Below, in pieces: positions 45,684 to 53,483 of a stretch of 64,000 nt of DNA (position 1 is its first letter; every line of letters begins with the position of its first letter). Location: assembly GCF_003244875.1 (NCBI RefSeq), contig NZ_LXXZ01000002.1, positions 53,224 to 117,223 on the forward strand, read 5' to 3'. Origin of the DNA: Stenotrophomonas sepilia. GTDB taxonomy: Bacteria; Pseudomonadota; Gammaproteobacteria; Xanthomonadales; Xanthomonadaceae. The notes beneath the pieces were generated by a model. That model saw nothing but the letters and a program-made list of their open reading frames with translations, did not search any database and had not been told where the DNA came from. Both the position numbers and the translations under genes were made by a program.

Positions 45684-47786
45684 GTGACCCGTACTCCCAA
45701 GATCGTGCTGCTGACCCTGGCCGTTTCGGCCGCGCTGGTCGGCTGCGGCAAGACTGAAACCCCGGCCAAGGACGCCGCCGCCTCCGCCCCGGCCACCGCC
45801 GAAGCCACCACCTATAAGCTGGACGAGAGCAAGCTGCCGGCCTACAACGCCTTCCAGCCGAGCGACCTGGACACCACCAAGGACGCCTGCACCGCCTTTG
45901 GCGACTACGTCAACAGCAAGTGGCTGGCCGCCAACGAAATCCCGGGCGACCGCACCAGCTGGGGCGCGTTCACCATCCTCGACGAGCGTTCGGTGGCCGT
46001 GCAGCACCAGCTGGCCGAACAGGTCGCGCAGGTCAAGAACCCGAACCACATCGAGAAGATCGTCGGCGACCTGTGGGCGACCGGCATGGACGAAGCGAAG
46101 ATCAACGCGCAGGGCATCGAGCCGCTGAAGGCGGACCTGGCGGCGATCGACGGCCTGCAGGACAAGGCAGCGATCGCCAATTACCTGCGCACCAGCGCCG
46201 CCAAGGGTGACAACGTCCTGTTCGGCTTCGGTGCCGAAGCGGACTTCAAGAACTCGGCCATGAACATGGCCTACGCCAGCCAGGGCGGCCTGGGCCTGCC
46301 GGATACCACCTATTACACCGATGCCAAGAACGCCGACAAGCTGAAGGCCTACCAGGCGCACGTCGCCAAGGTGCTGGAGCTGTCCGGCGTCGCCGCGGCC
46401 GACGCGGCCAAGCAGGCCGAGGACGTGGTCAAGTTCGAAACCCGCCTGGCCAAGGCTTCCAAGTCGCGCGTCGAGCTGTCGCGCAACGTCGAGCTGTACT
46501 ACAACCCGGTCACCCTGGCCGACGCCGACAAGCTGACCCCGAACTTCAGCTGGACCGAGTTCTTCAAGTCGCAGGGCGTGGCCGCACCGGAGAAGTTCTC
46601 GCTGGCCATGCCGGCTTTCCATGAGGAAGTGAGCAAGGCGCTGGGCGATACCGACCCGTCGGTGTGGCGCGCCTACCTGCGCTTCCACACCGTGGACAGT
46701 GCCTCGCCGTACCTGGCTGACGCCTTCGTGCAGGAGAACTACGAGTTCTACGGCAAGACCCTCAACGGCCAGAAGGAACAGAAGCCGCGCTGGAAGCGCG
46801 TGCTGGGCACCATCGAGAATGATGCCGGTGAAGCCTTCGGCCAGCTGTACGTGAAGGTTGCCTTCTCGCCGGAAGCCAAGGCGAAGATGGAAGAACTGGT
46901 GAAGAACCTGGCCGCCGCGCTGAAGGACCGCATCCAGGGCCTGAGCTGGATGAGCGAGGAAACCAAGGCCAAGGCCATCGCCAAGTGGGAGACCTTCACC
47001 CCGAAGATCGGTTACCCGGACAAGTGGCGCGACTGGTCGGGCCTGCAGACCCAGCGCGACAGCTTCCTCGGCAACGTGCGCGCGGCCAACGAGTTCAACT
47101 ACAAGTTCAACCTGTCCAAGATCGGCAAGCCGGTGGACAAGACCGAGTGGGGCATGACCCCGCAGACCGTCAACGCCTACTACAACCCGCTGCAGAACGA
47201 GATCGTGTTCCCGGCCGCCATCCTGCAGCCGCCGTTCTTCGATCCGAAGGCCGACGACGCGCTGAACTACGGCGGCATCGGTGCGGTGATCGGTCATGAG
47301 ATGACCCACGGCTACGACGACCAGGGTGCGCGCTTCGGGCCGACCGGCAACATGGAAGACTGGTGGACCCCGGCCGACAAGAAGAACTTCGAAGGCCTGA
47401 CCGGCAAGCTGGTCAAGCAGTTCGACCAGTACAAGGTGGACGGCCAGGCGGTGAACGGCCACCTGACCCTGGGCGAGAACATCGCCGACCTGGGTGGCCT
47501 GGCCACCGCCTACGACGCCCTGCAGAAGGCCTCCGCCGGCAAGGAAGATGCGAAGGTCGATGGCTTCACCCGAGACCAGCGCTTCTTCTTCAACTGGGCC
47601 ACCGTGTGGCGCACCAAGTACACCCCGGAAAACGCCAAGGTCCGCCTGGCCACCGACCCGCACGCCCCGGCGCAGTTCCGTGCCATGGGTGCGCCGTCGA
47701 ACCTGCCGACCTTCGCCGCCGCGTTCCAGTGCAAGGCCGGTTCGCCGATGGCCCGCACCGGCGAGCAGCAGGTGGTGATCTGGTAA
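45684..47786 (+). CDS. M13 family (neprilysin-like) zinc metallopeptidase lipoprotein
   Basis: A 700-residue endopeptidase. The lipoprotein signal ends in VGCGK with Cys near residue 20, placing it in an envelope membrane. The zinc motif is intact: HEMTH at residue 538, with the third ligand Glu in ENIADLGG near 598. The substrate-positioning NAYYNPLQNEIVFPAAIL segment is also present. The start is a GTG at 45684 with GGAGG 8 bases upstream; an in-frame extension to 45570 has neither signal nor ribosome-binding site. M13 enzymes cleave oligopeptides before hydrophobic residues. Confidence 0.93.
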   Translation: MTRTPKIVLLTLAVSAALVGCGKTETPAKDAAASAPATAEATTYKLDESKLPAYNAFQPSDLDTTKDACTAFGDYVNSKWLAANEIPGDRTSWGAFTILDERSVAVQHQLAEQVAQVKNPNHIEKIVGDLWATGMDEAKINAQGIEPLKADLAAIDGLQDKAAIANYLRTSAAKGDNVLFGFGAEADFKNSAMNMAYASQGGLGLPDTTYYTDAKNADKLKAYQAHVAKVLELSGVAAADAAKQAEDVVKFETRLAKASKSRVELSRNVELYYNPVTLADADKLTPNFSWTEFFKSQGVAAPEKFSLAMPAFHEEVSKALGDTDPSVWRAYLRFHTVDSASPYLADAFVQENYEFYGKTLNGQKEQKPRWKRVLGTIENDAGEAFGQLYVKVAFSPEAKAKMEELVKNLAAALKDRIQGLSWMSEETKAKAIAKWETFTPKIGYPDKWRDWSGLQTQRDSFLGNVRAANEFNYKFNLSKIGKPVDKTEWGMTPQTVNAYYNPLQNEIVFPAAILQPPFFDPKADDALNYGGIGAVIGHEMTHGYDDQGARFGPTGNMEDWWTPADKKNFEGLTGKLVKQFDQYKVDGQAVNGHLTLGENIADLGGLATAYDALQKASAGKEDAKVDGFTRDQRFFFNWATVWRTKYTPENAKVRLATDPHAPAQFRAMGAPSNLPTFAAAFQCKAGSPMARTGEQQVVIW

Positions 47787-47814
47787 GCAACGGCTGACGT
47801 TGCGGCGTACCTGC

Positions 47815-47846
47815 AAGGGCCCGGGAATTCCCGGGCCCTTGTTTTT
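47815..47846 (+). terminator. Intrinsic terminator after the intact M13 peptidase
   Basis: A perfect palindrome (47815-47840, 13-bp arms) followed by G and five T. Confidence 0.92.
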
Positions 47847-47885
47847 CACAGCGCCCGTCATCCACGCATGGCCCACGCCGTTGGA

Positions 47886-47909
47886 AGATGCCGACCTTGG
47901 TCGGCGCAC
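47886..47909. repeat. Degenerate SMAG repeat
   Basis: GCCGACC-TT-GGTCGGC stem (47890-47905) with a lost GTAG terminus, between the two M13 genes. Confidence 0.5.
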
Positions 47910-48001
47910 GGCTCGGCGGACCACCGTGATGCGTGCATGCCGCGCCCATGCCCGGCTTGCTATAGTGCGCGCGCCCTCAATCCATCACGGATTCGTTCCA
48001 C

Positions 48002-50011
48002 ATGCCCAACTTCCGTCCGCTTGCCATCGCCCTGGGCATCAGCCTGGCGACTCTGGTCCCGACCCACGATGCGTTTGCCGCCGCCAAGAAGAAGGCCGCA
48101 CGCGCCCCGGCCGTCAGCGCCCAGTGCAGCGACTTCTACAACACCACCAATGCAGGCTGGCTGAAGGCCAACCCGGTTCCGCAGACCGGCGCCACTACCG
48201 CACTGGGCCAGCTGGTCGACCGCAGCCGCCAGCAGCAGCGCGACCTGCTCGATGCCGCGATGAAGTCGCCGCAGGGCAACGTGCAGAAGCTGCTGGGTGA
48301 CTTCTGGGCCAGCGGCCTTGACGAAGCCGCCGTGGAAGCGGACGGTTCCAATCCAATCGCCCCGCTGCTGACCCGCATCAACGCCATCAAGAAGGCCAAG
48401 GATGTGCCGGCCTCGATCGCCGCGCTGCACCAGGTGGGCATCCCGGTCGCCTTCAACTTTGGCCCTGACGTCGACCTGAAGGCACTGGACCGCCACATCG
48501 GTTACTTCATGCAGGGCGGCATGGGCCTGCCGGATCCGGCGTTCTATACCCGCACCGACGCCGATACCGTGGCGCTGATGGGCCGCTACCGCAACTACGT
48601 CAAGCAGATCCTGGCGCTGACCGGCACCCCGGCGGCCAAGCTGGATGCCGAATCGCAGGCGGTGATCGCGCTGGAGACCGAGCTGGCGCGCAACGCGCAG
48701 TCGCTGGCCGGCATCAACAACCCGTTCAACAACTACGCGCCGATCTCCACAAAGGAGCTCAACAGCCGCTACCGCAACCTGCAGCTGGACGCGTTCCTGA
48801 AGGCACAGGGCGTGGATGACGACCTGGTCTCGCTGGCCGATCCGGGCCTGTTCAAGCAGCTCGATGGCATGGTCACCAAGCTCAAGCCGGACCAGTGGAA
48901 AGCCTACCTGCGCTGGCGCGTGGGCGACTCGATGGCGCCGTACCTGTCCAAGGCCTACCGCGACGCCGAGTTCGAATTCCGTGGCCGTGTGCTGCGTGGC
49001 CAGACCCTGCCGCCGCAGCGCTGGGAATCCGTGCTGGATGCAATCAATGTGGCCGCCGGCCCGATGGTCGGCCGCGAGTACGCCGCCCGCTACCTGTCGG
49101 CCGAAGATCGTCGCCAGGCCGCATGGATCGTCGACAAGGTGCGCGAAGTACAGATCGAGGCGGTAAAGAACAGCAGCTGGATGAGTGCCGAAGCCAAGAC
49201 CGAAGCGCAGGCCAAGCTGGCTGCGCTGAAGATCGAGATCGGCACGCCACTGCGCGACCTGGACTACAGCGTGCAGCCGATGGGGCGCGGCTCGTTTGGT
49301 GGCAACATGCTGATTGCATCGACCTGGCGCCACCGCGAGGAAATGAAGCGCATCGGCAAGGGCAATGCCGACCGCCGCTGGGACGTGCTGCCGCAGCAGC
49401 CGTCGCTGGCCTACGACCTGGCGCAGAACCGCCTGATCGTCACCGCCGCGATCCTGCAGGGCCCGGTGTTCAACGCCAAGGCCGACACCGCCGACAAGTT
49501 CGGCAGCTTCGGGGGCCTGGTCGGCCATGAGCTGACCCGTGCGATCGATGCGAAGGGCGCGCTGGTCGATGCCAAGGGTGAGCTGCGCAGCTGGTGGACC
49601 CCGGCCGACAAGACCGCCTGGACCCTGCTCGGCAATCGCGTGGCCGCGCAGTACAGCGCCTACGACTTCCCGGGCGTAAAGGGTGCCAAGGTCAATGGCA
49701 CGCTGACCCAGGAAGAGAACCTGGCCGACATCGCCGGCCTGGAACTGGCCTGGGCGGCGTATACCGCGCAGGAACCGAAGGCCAAGCAGGCACAGCAGCA
49801 GGGCTTCTTCCGCGCCTGGTCGGCACTGTGGGCACAGCAGCTGTCGCCGAACGAGGCCGCGCGCCGCCTGACCGCCGACATCCGCGCACCGGGCCTGTGG
49901 CGCAGCAACGGCACGCTGGCCAACCTGCCGGCGTTCGGTGCCACCTTCAGTTGCAAGGCCGGGCAGCCGATGCAGCGCAGCGAAGCCGACCAGATCAAGG
50001 TCTGGCGCTGA
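48002..50011 (+). CDS. M13-family peptidase homologue with degenerate zinc motif (putative pseudopeptidase)
   Basis: A 669-residue secreted homologue (signal peptide about 1-25) of the neighbouring M13 enzyme, colinear over its whole length. The zinc motif reads HELTR at residues 509-513: the second histidine is replaced by arginine. The third-ligand region EENLADIAG near residue 572 is kept. The NAxY substrate loop found in the intact paralogue (NAYYNPLQNE) is replaced by LAYDLAQNRL. The reading frame is complete and uses normal codons, so it is not a decaying pseudogene. It is probably a non-enzymatic binding or regulatory protein; residual activity cannot be excluded. Confidence 0.9.
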   Translation: MPNFRPLAIALGISLATLVPTHDAFAAAKKKAARAPAVSAQCSDFYNTTNAGWLKANPVPQTGATTALGQLVDRSRQQQRDLLDAAMKSPQGNVQKLLGDFWASGLDEAAVEADGSNPIAPLLTRINAIKKAKDVPASIAALHQVGIPVAFNFGPDVDLKALDRHIGYFMQGGMGLPDPAFYTRTDADTVALMGRYRNYVKQILALTGTPAAKLDAESQAVIALETELARNAQSLAGINNPFNNYAPISTKELNSRYRNLQLDAFLKAQGVDDDLVSLADPGLFKQLDGMVTKLKPDQWKAYLRWRVGDSMAPYLSKAYRDAEFEFRGRVLRGQTLPPQRWESVLDAINVAAGPMVGREYAARYLSAEDRRQAAWIVDKVREVQIEAVKNSSWMSAEAKTEAQAKLAALKIEIGTPLRDLDYSVQPMGRGSFGGNMLIASTWRHREEMKRIGKGNADRRWDVLPQQPSLAYDLAQNRLIVTAAILQGPVFNAKADTADKFGSFGGLVGHELTRAIDAKGALVDAKGELRSWWTPADKTAWTLLGNRVAAQYSAYDFPGVKGAKVNGTLTQEENLADIAGLELAWAAYTAQEPKAKQAQQQGFFRAWSALWAQQLSPNEAARRLTADIRAPGLWRSNGTLANLPAFGATFSCKAGQPMQRSEADQIKVWR

Positions 50012-50036
50012 GCCCGCGGCCGCACTGGTAGTACAA

Positions 50037-50062
50037 AGGGCGCCTTCGGGCGCTCTTTTTTT
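50037..50062 (+). terminator. Intrinsic terminator after the second M13 gene
   Basis: An 8-bp stem (50037-50044 with 50049-50056, one G-T pair) with a TTCG loop and a seven-T run. Confidence 0.85.
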
Positions 50063-50134
50063 GCGGGTGCAGCACGATCCCGGGTTAACACTGCGCGTGC
50101 TATCGCTGCGGCTTCGTCCAACGCGGAGCCGGAC

Positions 50135-50629
50135 ATGGCACACAAGAACACGATCTGTATCTGGTACGACAACGGCGCGCTCGAGGCCGCCACCTTCTAT
50201 GCCAGCCTCCTGCCAGACAGCGCGGTGACCGCTGTCCACCACGCCCCGGGCGACTACCCGGACGGCAAGGAAGGCAACGTACTGACGGTCGAATTCACGG
50301 TCTGCGGCATCCCCTGCGTCGGCCTCAACGGCGGCACCGCGTTCAAGCACAGCGAAGCCTTCTCCTTCCAGATCCAGACCGAGGACCAGGCCGAGACTGA
50401 CCGCTTGTGGGACGCCATCGTCAGCAACGGCGGACAGGAGAGCCAGTGCGGTTGGTGCAAGGACCGATGGGGCATTTCCTGGCAGATCAGCCCACGCATG
50501 TTGATCGAAGCGGTGACCAGCCAGGACAAGGCACTGGCCAAGCGCGCCTTCAACGCGATGATGCCGATGAAGAAGATCGACATCGCCACCATCGAAGCGG
50601 CAATCAAAAAAGGGGACGGAGGGGATTAA
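50135..50629 (+). CDS. VOC/PhnB-like glyoxalase-fold protein with repeat-derived C-terminus
   Basis: A 164-residue protein of the PhnB/3-demethylubiquinone methyltransferase-like VOC group: NTICIWYDNGALEAATFYASLLP opening, FTVCGIPCVGLNGG in the middle, then CGWCKDRWGISWQISP and a helical tail (RAFNAMMPMKKIDIATIEAA). The substrate is unknown. The last seven residues (KKGDGGD) and the TAA stop are encoded by the left arm of a palindromic repeat (50606-50633), so the native C-terminus was replaced or extended. Confidence 0.85.
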   Translation: MAHKNTICIWYDNGALEAATFYASLLPDSAVTAVHHAPGDYPDGKEGNVLTVEFTVCGIPCVGLNGGTAFKHSEAFSFQIQTEDQAETDRLWDAIVSNGGQESQCGWCKDRWGISWQISPRMLIEAVTSQDKALAKRAFNAMMPMKKIDIATIEAAIKKGDGGD

Positions 50630-50691
50630 GTCGTTTCTTCCCCCCTGTGCGCAGATGCGGATTGCGACTTAATCCCCTCCGTCCCCTTTTT
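50606..50691. repeat. 27-base-arm palindromic repeat, copy 3
   Basis: Arms 50606-50633 and 50665-50691 are complementary around a 31-base loop. The left arm lies in the end of the VOC gene and supplies its stop codon. The right arm ends 11 bases before the oxidoreductase start. Confidence 0.9.
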
Positions 50692-50702
50692 CCGAGGTGC
50701 TG

Positions 50703-52286
50703 ATGTCCTGGGATGCGATCATCATCGGTGGCGGCCACAACGGCCTGGTCTGCGCGGCCTATCTCGCACGCGCTGGCAAGAAGGTGCTGGTGCTGGAACG
50801 TCGTGGCGTTCTCGGCGGCGCGGCGGTCACCGAGGAATTCCACCCCGGGTTCCGCAACTCAGTGGCGTCCTACACGGTGTCATTGCTGCAGCCGAAGGTG
50901 ATCGACGACCTGCAGCTGCATGCGCATGGGCTGCGCATCATCAATCGCCCGGCCAACAACTTCCTGCCATTGCCGGACGGCCGCTACCTGCTGTCCGCAC
51001 CGGGCCGCACCCAGGCCGGGGTCGCGAAGTTCTCCGAGCGGGATGCACAGCGGCTACCCGAATACGAAGCGCGCCTGGAGATCTTCGCTGATGTGCTGCG
51101 CGCCTGGGCCCTGCGCGCGCCGCCGGACCTGGGTGCAGCAGGCGGTTGGCGTGCGCTGCCCGCCCTGTGGCAGATGGGCCGCCTCGGTCGTGAACTGGCC
51201 ACGCTGGATGCCTCGCTGCGGCAGGAGCTGCTGGACCTTTTCACGCTGTCGGCGGCCGAGTACCTGGACCGCTGGTTCGAAAGCGAGCCGATCAAGGCGC
51301 TGTTCGGCTTCGATGGCATCGTCGGCAACTACGCAAGCCCCTATACACCGGGCAGTGCCTACGTACTGCTGCACCACGTGTTCGGCCAGTGCAATGGCAT
51401 GAAAGGTGCGTGGGGCCATGCGATCGGTGGCATGGGCGCGATCAGCCAGGCCATCGCCACTGCCGCGCGGGAGGCCGGGGCTGAGCTGCGCGTGGATGCC
51501 GGTGTGCAACGCCTGCTGATCGAGCAGGGTCGTGTCGTGGGCGTGGCGCTGGCCAACGGCGAAATCCTGCGCGCACGCGCGATGATCGCCAACGTCAATC
51601 CAAAGCTGCTGTACGAGCAGATGCTGGCACCGGAGCAGGTACCGGACGCAACGCGCGAACGCATGGCGAACTGGCGCTGCGGTTCCGGCACGTTCCGGAT
51701 GAATGTCGCGCTGTCGCAGCTGCCGGACTTCCGCGCTCTGCCCGGTCCCGGCGATCACCTCAGCGCCGGCATCATCATGGCCCCAAGCCTGGATTACATG
51801 GACCGTGCCTGGCTGGATGCGCGTCGCAATGGCTGGTCACGCGAACCAATCGTGGAAATGCTCATTCCCAGCACGCTGGACGATTCGCTGGCGCCGCCGG
51901 GGAAGCACGTCGCCAGCCTGTTCTGCCAGCACGTGGCGCCCGTGCTGCCCGGCGGGCGTCACTGGGATGATCATCGTGAAACGGTGGCCGATCTGATGAT
52001 CGCCACCGTTGAACGGTATGCGCCGGGTTTCGCTGGCAGCGTACTGGGCCGCCAGGTGCTGTCACCGCTGGATCTGGAGCGCACCTTCGGCCTGATCGGC
52101 GGCGACATCTTCCACGGAGCGCTCAGTGCCAACCAGTTGTTCTCGGCACGGCCGATGGTTGGCCAGGCTGGCTATCGTGGTGCCCTGCCCGGCCTTTACC
52201 TGTGCGGGTCGGGTACGCATCCCGGCGGTGGCGTGACCGGCGCGCCAGGTCACAATGCGGCGCAGGTGGTGTTGCAGGATCTGTGA
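50703..52286 (+). CDS. FAD-dependent oxidoreductase, PYROXD2/phytoene desaturase-like
   Basis: A 527-residue flavoprotein. The N-terminal dinucleotide motif IIIGGGHNGLVCAAYLARAG binds FAD, followed by LERRGVLGGAAVTEE. The closing FAD motif is GLYLCGSGTHPGGGVTGAPGHN. The pattern matches the PYROXD2 branch of the amine-oxidase/phytoene-dehydrogenase superfamily, whose natural substrate is unresolved. The start at 50703 is chosen because GAGG lies 5 bases upstream. The gene begins right after a palindromic repeat, so it probably has its own promoter or is read through from the VOC gene. Confidence 0.9.
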   Translation: MSWDAIIIGGGHNGLVCAAYLARAGKKVLVLERRGVLGGAAVTEEFHPGFRNSVASYTVSLLQPKVIDDLQLHAHGLRIINRPANNFLPLPDGRYLLSAPGRTQAGVAKFSERDAQRLPEYEARLEIFADVLRAWALRAPPDLGAAGGWRALPALWQMGRLGRELATLDASLRQELLDLFTLSAAEYLDRWFESEPIKALFGFDGIVGNYASPYTPGSAYVLLHHVFGQCNGMKGAWGHAIGGMGAISQAIATAAREAGAELRVDAGVQRLLIEQGRVVGVALANGEILRARAMIANVNPKLLYEQMLAPEQVPDATRERMANWRCGSGTFRMNVALSQLPDFRALPGPGDHLSAGIIMAPSLDYMDRAWLDARRNGWSREPIVEMLIPSTLDDSLAPPGKHVASLFCQHVAPVLPGGRHWDDHRETVADLMIATVERYAPGFAGSVLGRQVLSPLDLERTFGLIGGDIFHGALSANQLFSARPMVGQAGYRGALPGLYLCGSGTHPGGGVTGAPGHNAAQVVLQDL

Positions 52287-52289
52287 GGG

Positions 52290-52355
52290 CGTGCCGACCA
52301 AGGTCGGCACCTACCCGCGTGGGAGAAGGCGTGCCGACCAACGGTCGGCACCTAC
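52290..52355. repeat. Tandem SMAG repeats (GTGCCGACC type)
   Basis: Two direct copies of a GTGCCGACC/GGTCGGCAC stem-loop ending in CTAC (52311-52314 and 52352-52355), between the convergent oxidoreductase and rhomboid genes. Confidence 0.85.
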
Positions 52356-52388
52356 AGCGTCAAATGATCCTTCGGATCATTTGACGCT
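52356..52388. repeat. 15-bp perfect hairpin spanning the rhomboid stop codon
   Basis: Arms 52356-52370 and 52374-52388 around a TTC loop. The right arm overlaps the last codons and stop (52377-52379) of the rhomboid gene. It directly abuts the SMAG repeats. No T-run follows. Confidence 0.75.
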
Positions 52389-53051
52389 GCGCAGATGGTT
52401 CGGGCGCTTCGGTGGGCCGGGCGGTCGGCGCTTGTTGAACGGCGGCTGCCCGCGCCAGTAGCGAATCAGCAACCAGCCGAACAGCATGCCGCCGAGGTGC
52501 GCGAAGTGGGCCACGCCCGGCTGCCAGCCGGTCATGCCCAGCACCAGTTCGCCCACGCCGAACAGGATCACGAAGGTGCGCGCCTTCATCGGGATTGGTG
52601 GGAACAGCAGCATCACCCGCTGGTTCGGGAACAGCATGCCGTAGGCCAGCAGCAGGCCGAACACGCCGCCAGAGGCACCCAGCACCGTGGCCGGGTTCTC
52701 CAGCAGCGTACCCACCAGCAGCTGGCAGACACCGGCACCGGCCACGCAGACCAGGTAATACAGCAGGAAGCGCTTCTCGCCCCAGGTCTGCTCCAGTGGC
52801 GCACCGAACATGAAGACCGCCAGCATGTTGAAGAACAGGTGGCCGAAGCTGCCATGCAGGAAGCCATAGGTCAGCAGCTGCCAAGGCTGGAAGTTGCCGC
52901 CCGGCGAGAACGCATCGAAGCCCTGCTGCAGCGGTTGCAGCATGAACGGCTCAAAGGTCTGCATGCCGAGCAGGAACGGCTGCTGCAGCAGGAACAGGAT
53001 CGCGTTGGCGATCAGCAGGGCCTTGGTGACGGTTGGCAGTCGCGGGAACAT
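52377..53051 (-). CDS. Rhomboid family intramembrane serine protease
   Basis: A 224-residue six-helix membrane protease that cleaves transmembrane substrates. The catalytic serine is in GASGGVFGLLLA near residue 126 and the histidine in AHFAHLGGMLFG near 183. The amphipathic L1 segment with WQLLTYGFLHGSFGHLFFNM is typical. A basic, Pro-rich tail follows the last helix. Substrates are unknown. The 3' end overlaps a perfect hairpin. Confidence 0.92.
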   Translation of the reverse strand: MFPRLPTVTKALLIANAILFLLQQPFLLGMQTFEPFMLQPLQQGFDAFSPGGNFQPWQLLTYGFLHGSFGHLFFNMLAVFMFGAPLEQTWGEKRFLLYYLVCVAGAGVCQLLVGTLLENPATVLGASGGVFGLLLAYGMLFPNQRVMLLFPPIPMKARTFVILFGVGELVLGMTGWQPGVAHFAHLGGMLFGWLLIRYWRGQPPFNKRRPPGPPKRPNHLRSVK

Positions 53052-53144
53052 GGGAGCACCGGCATGGAACGACCTCCATCATAGCCGCAGCACCGCGCCT
53101 TGTTGGCGACCCGCAGGTCCGGCCTGTTCAGTCGCCAGCGGCGC

Positions 53145-53483
53145 TCAGCCCGGCCCCCATACGGCAGCATCCAGCGCTACCGCCGGATCGGTCGTGGGCA
53201 TCTGCACCCGGCCGTTCTCAACCACCACGCCCTCGGCACGCAGCCGCTGCGACTGCTCGCGCCAGCCCGCCGACCCTTCTTCCATGGCGATGCGCCCATC
53301 CGAGCGCAGCACGCGGTGCCAGGGCAGGTCCGGGTCGTCGTTCTGGCCCAGGATGCGCGCGGTCAGGCGTGCACGCCCGGGCAGGCCCGCGCGCATCGCC
53401 ACCTGGCCGTAGCCCATCACCTGCCCCGCCGGGATCGCGCGGATCACCGCCAGGATGCGCGCACGCGCCTGCTCCGGCGTCAG
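53145..53483 (-). CDS. Alkyltransferase-like (ATL) DNA-repair protein, MGMT family
   Basis: A protein of about 112 residues, homologous to the O6-alkylguanine-DNA alkyltransferase C-terminal domain. The active-site motif PCHRV is replaced by PWHRV (in DLPWHRVL near residue 60), so it cannot accept alkyl groups itself. ATL proteins instead bind alkylated bases and recruit nucleotide excision repair. The winged-helix segment VMGYGQVAMRAG is intact. No ATG or GTG lies close upstream; the likely start is a CTG at 53483 overlapping the EamA stop, or a GTG further in (near residue 12), so the exact N-terminus is uncertain. Confidence 0.75.
   Translation of the reverse strand: MTPEQARARILAVIRAIPAGQVMGYGQVAMRAGLPGRARLTARILGQNDDPDLPWHRVLRSDGRIAMEEGSAGWREQSQRLRAEGVVVENGRVQMPTTDPAVALDAAVWGPG

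Noticed and set aside
37241..50011. Lasso-peptide biosynthesis cluster
   Set aside because: A TonB receptor beside an S9 peptidase suggested it, but no precursor peptide, B/C maturation enzymes or ABC transporter is seen.
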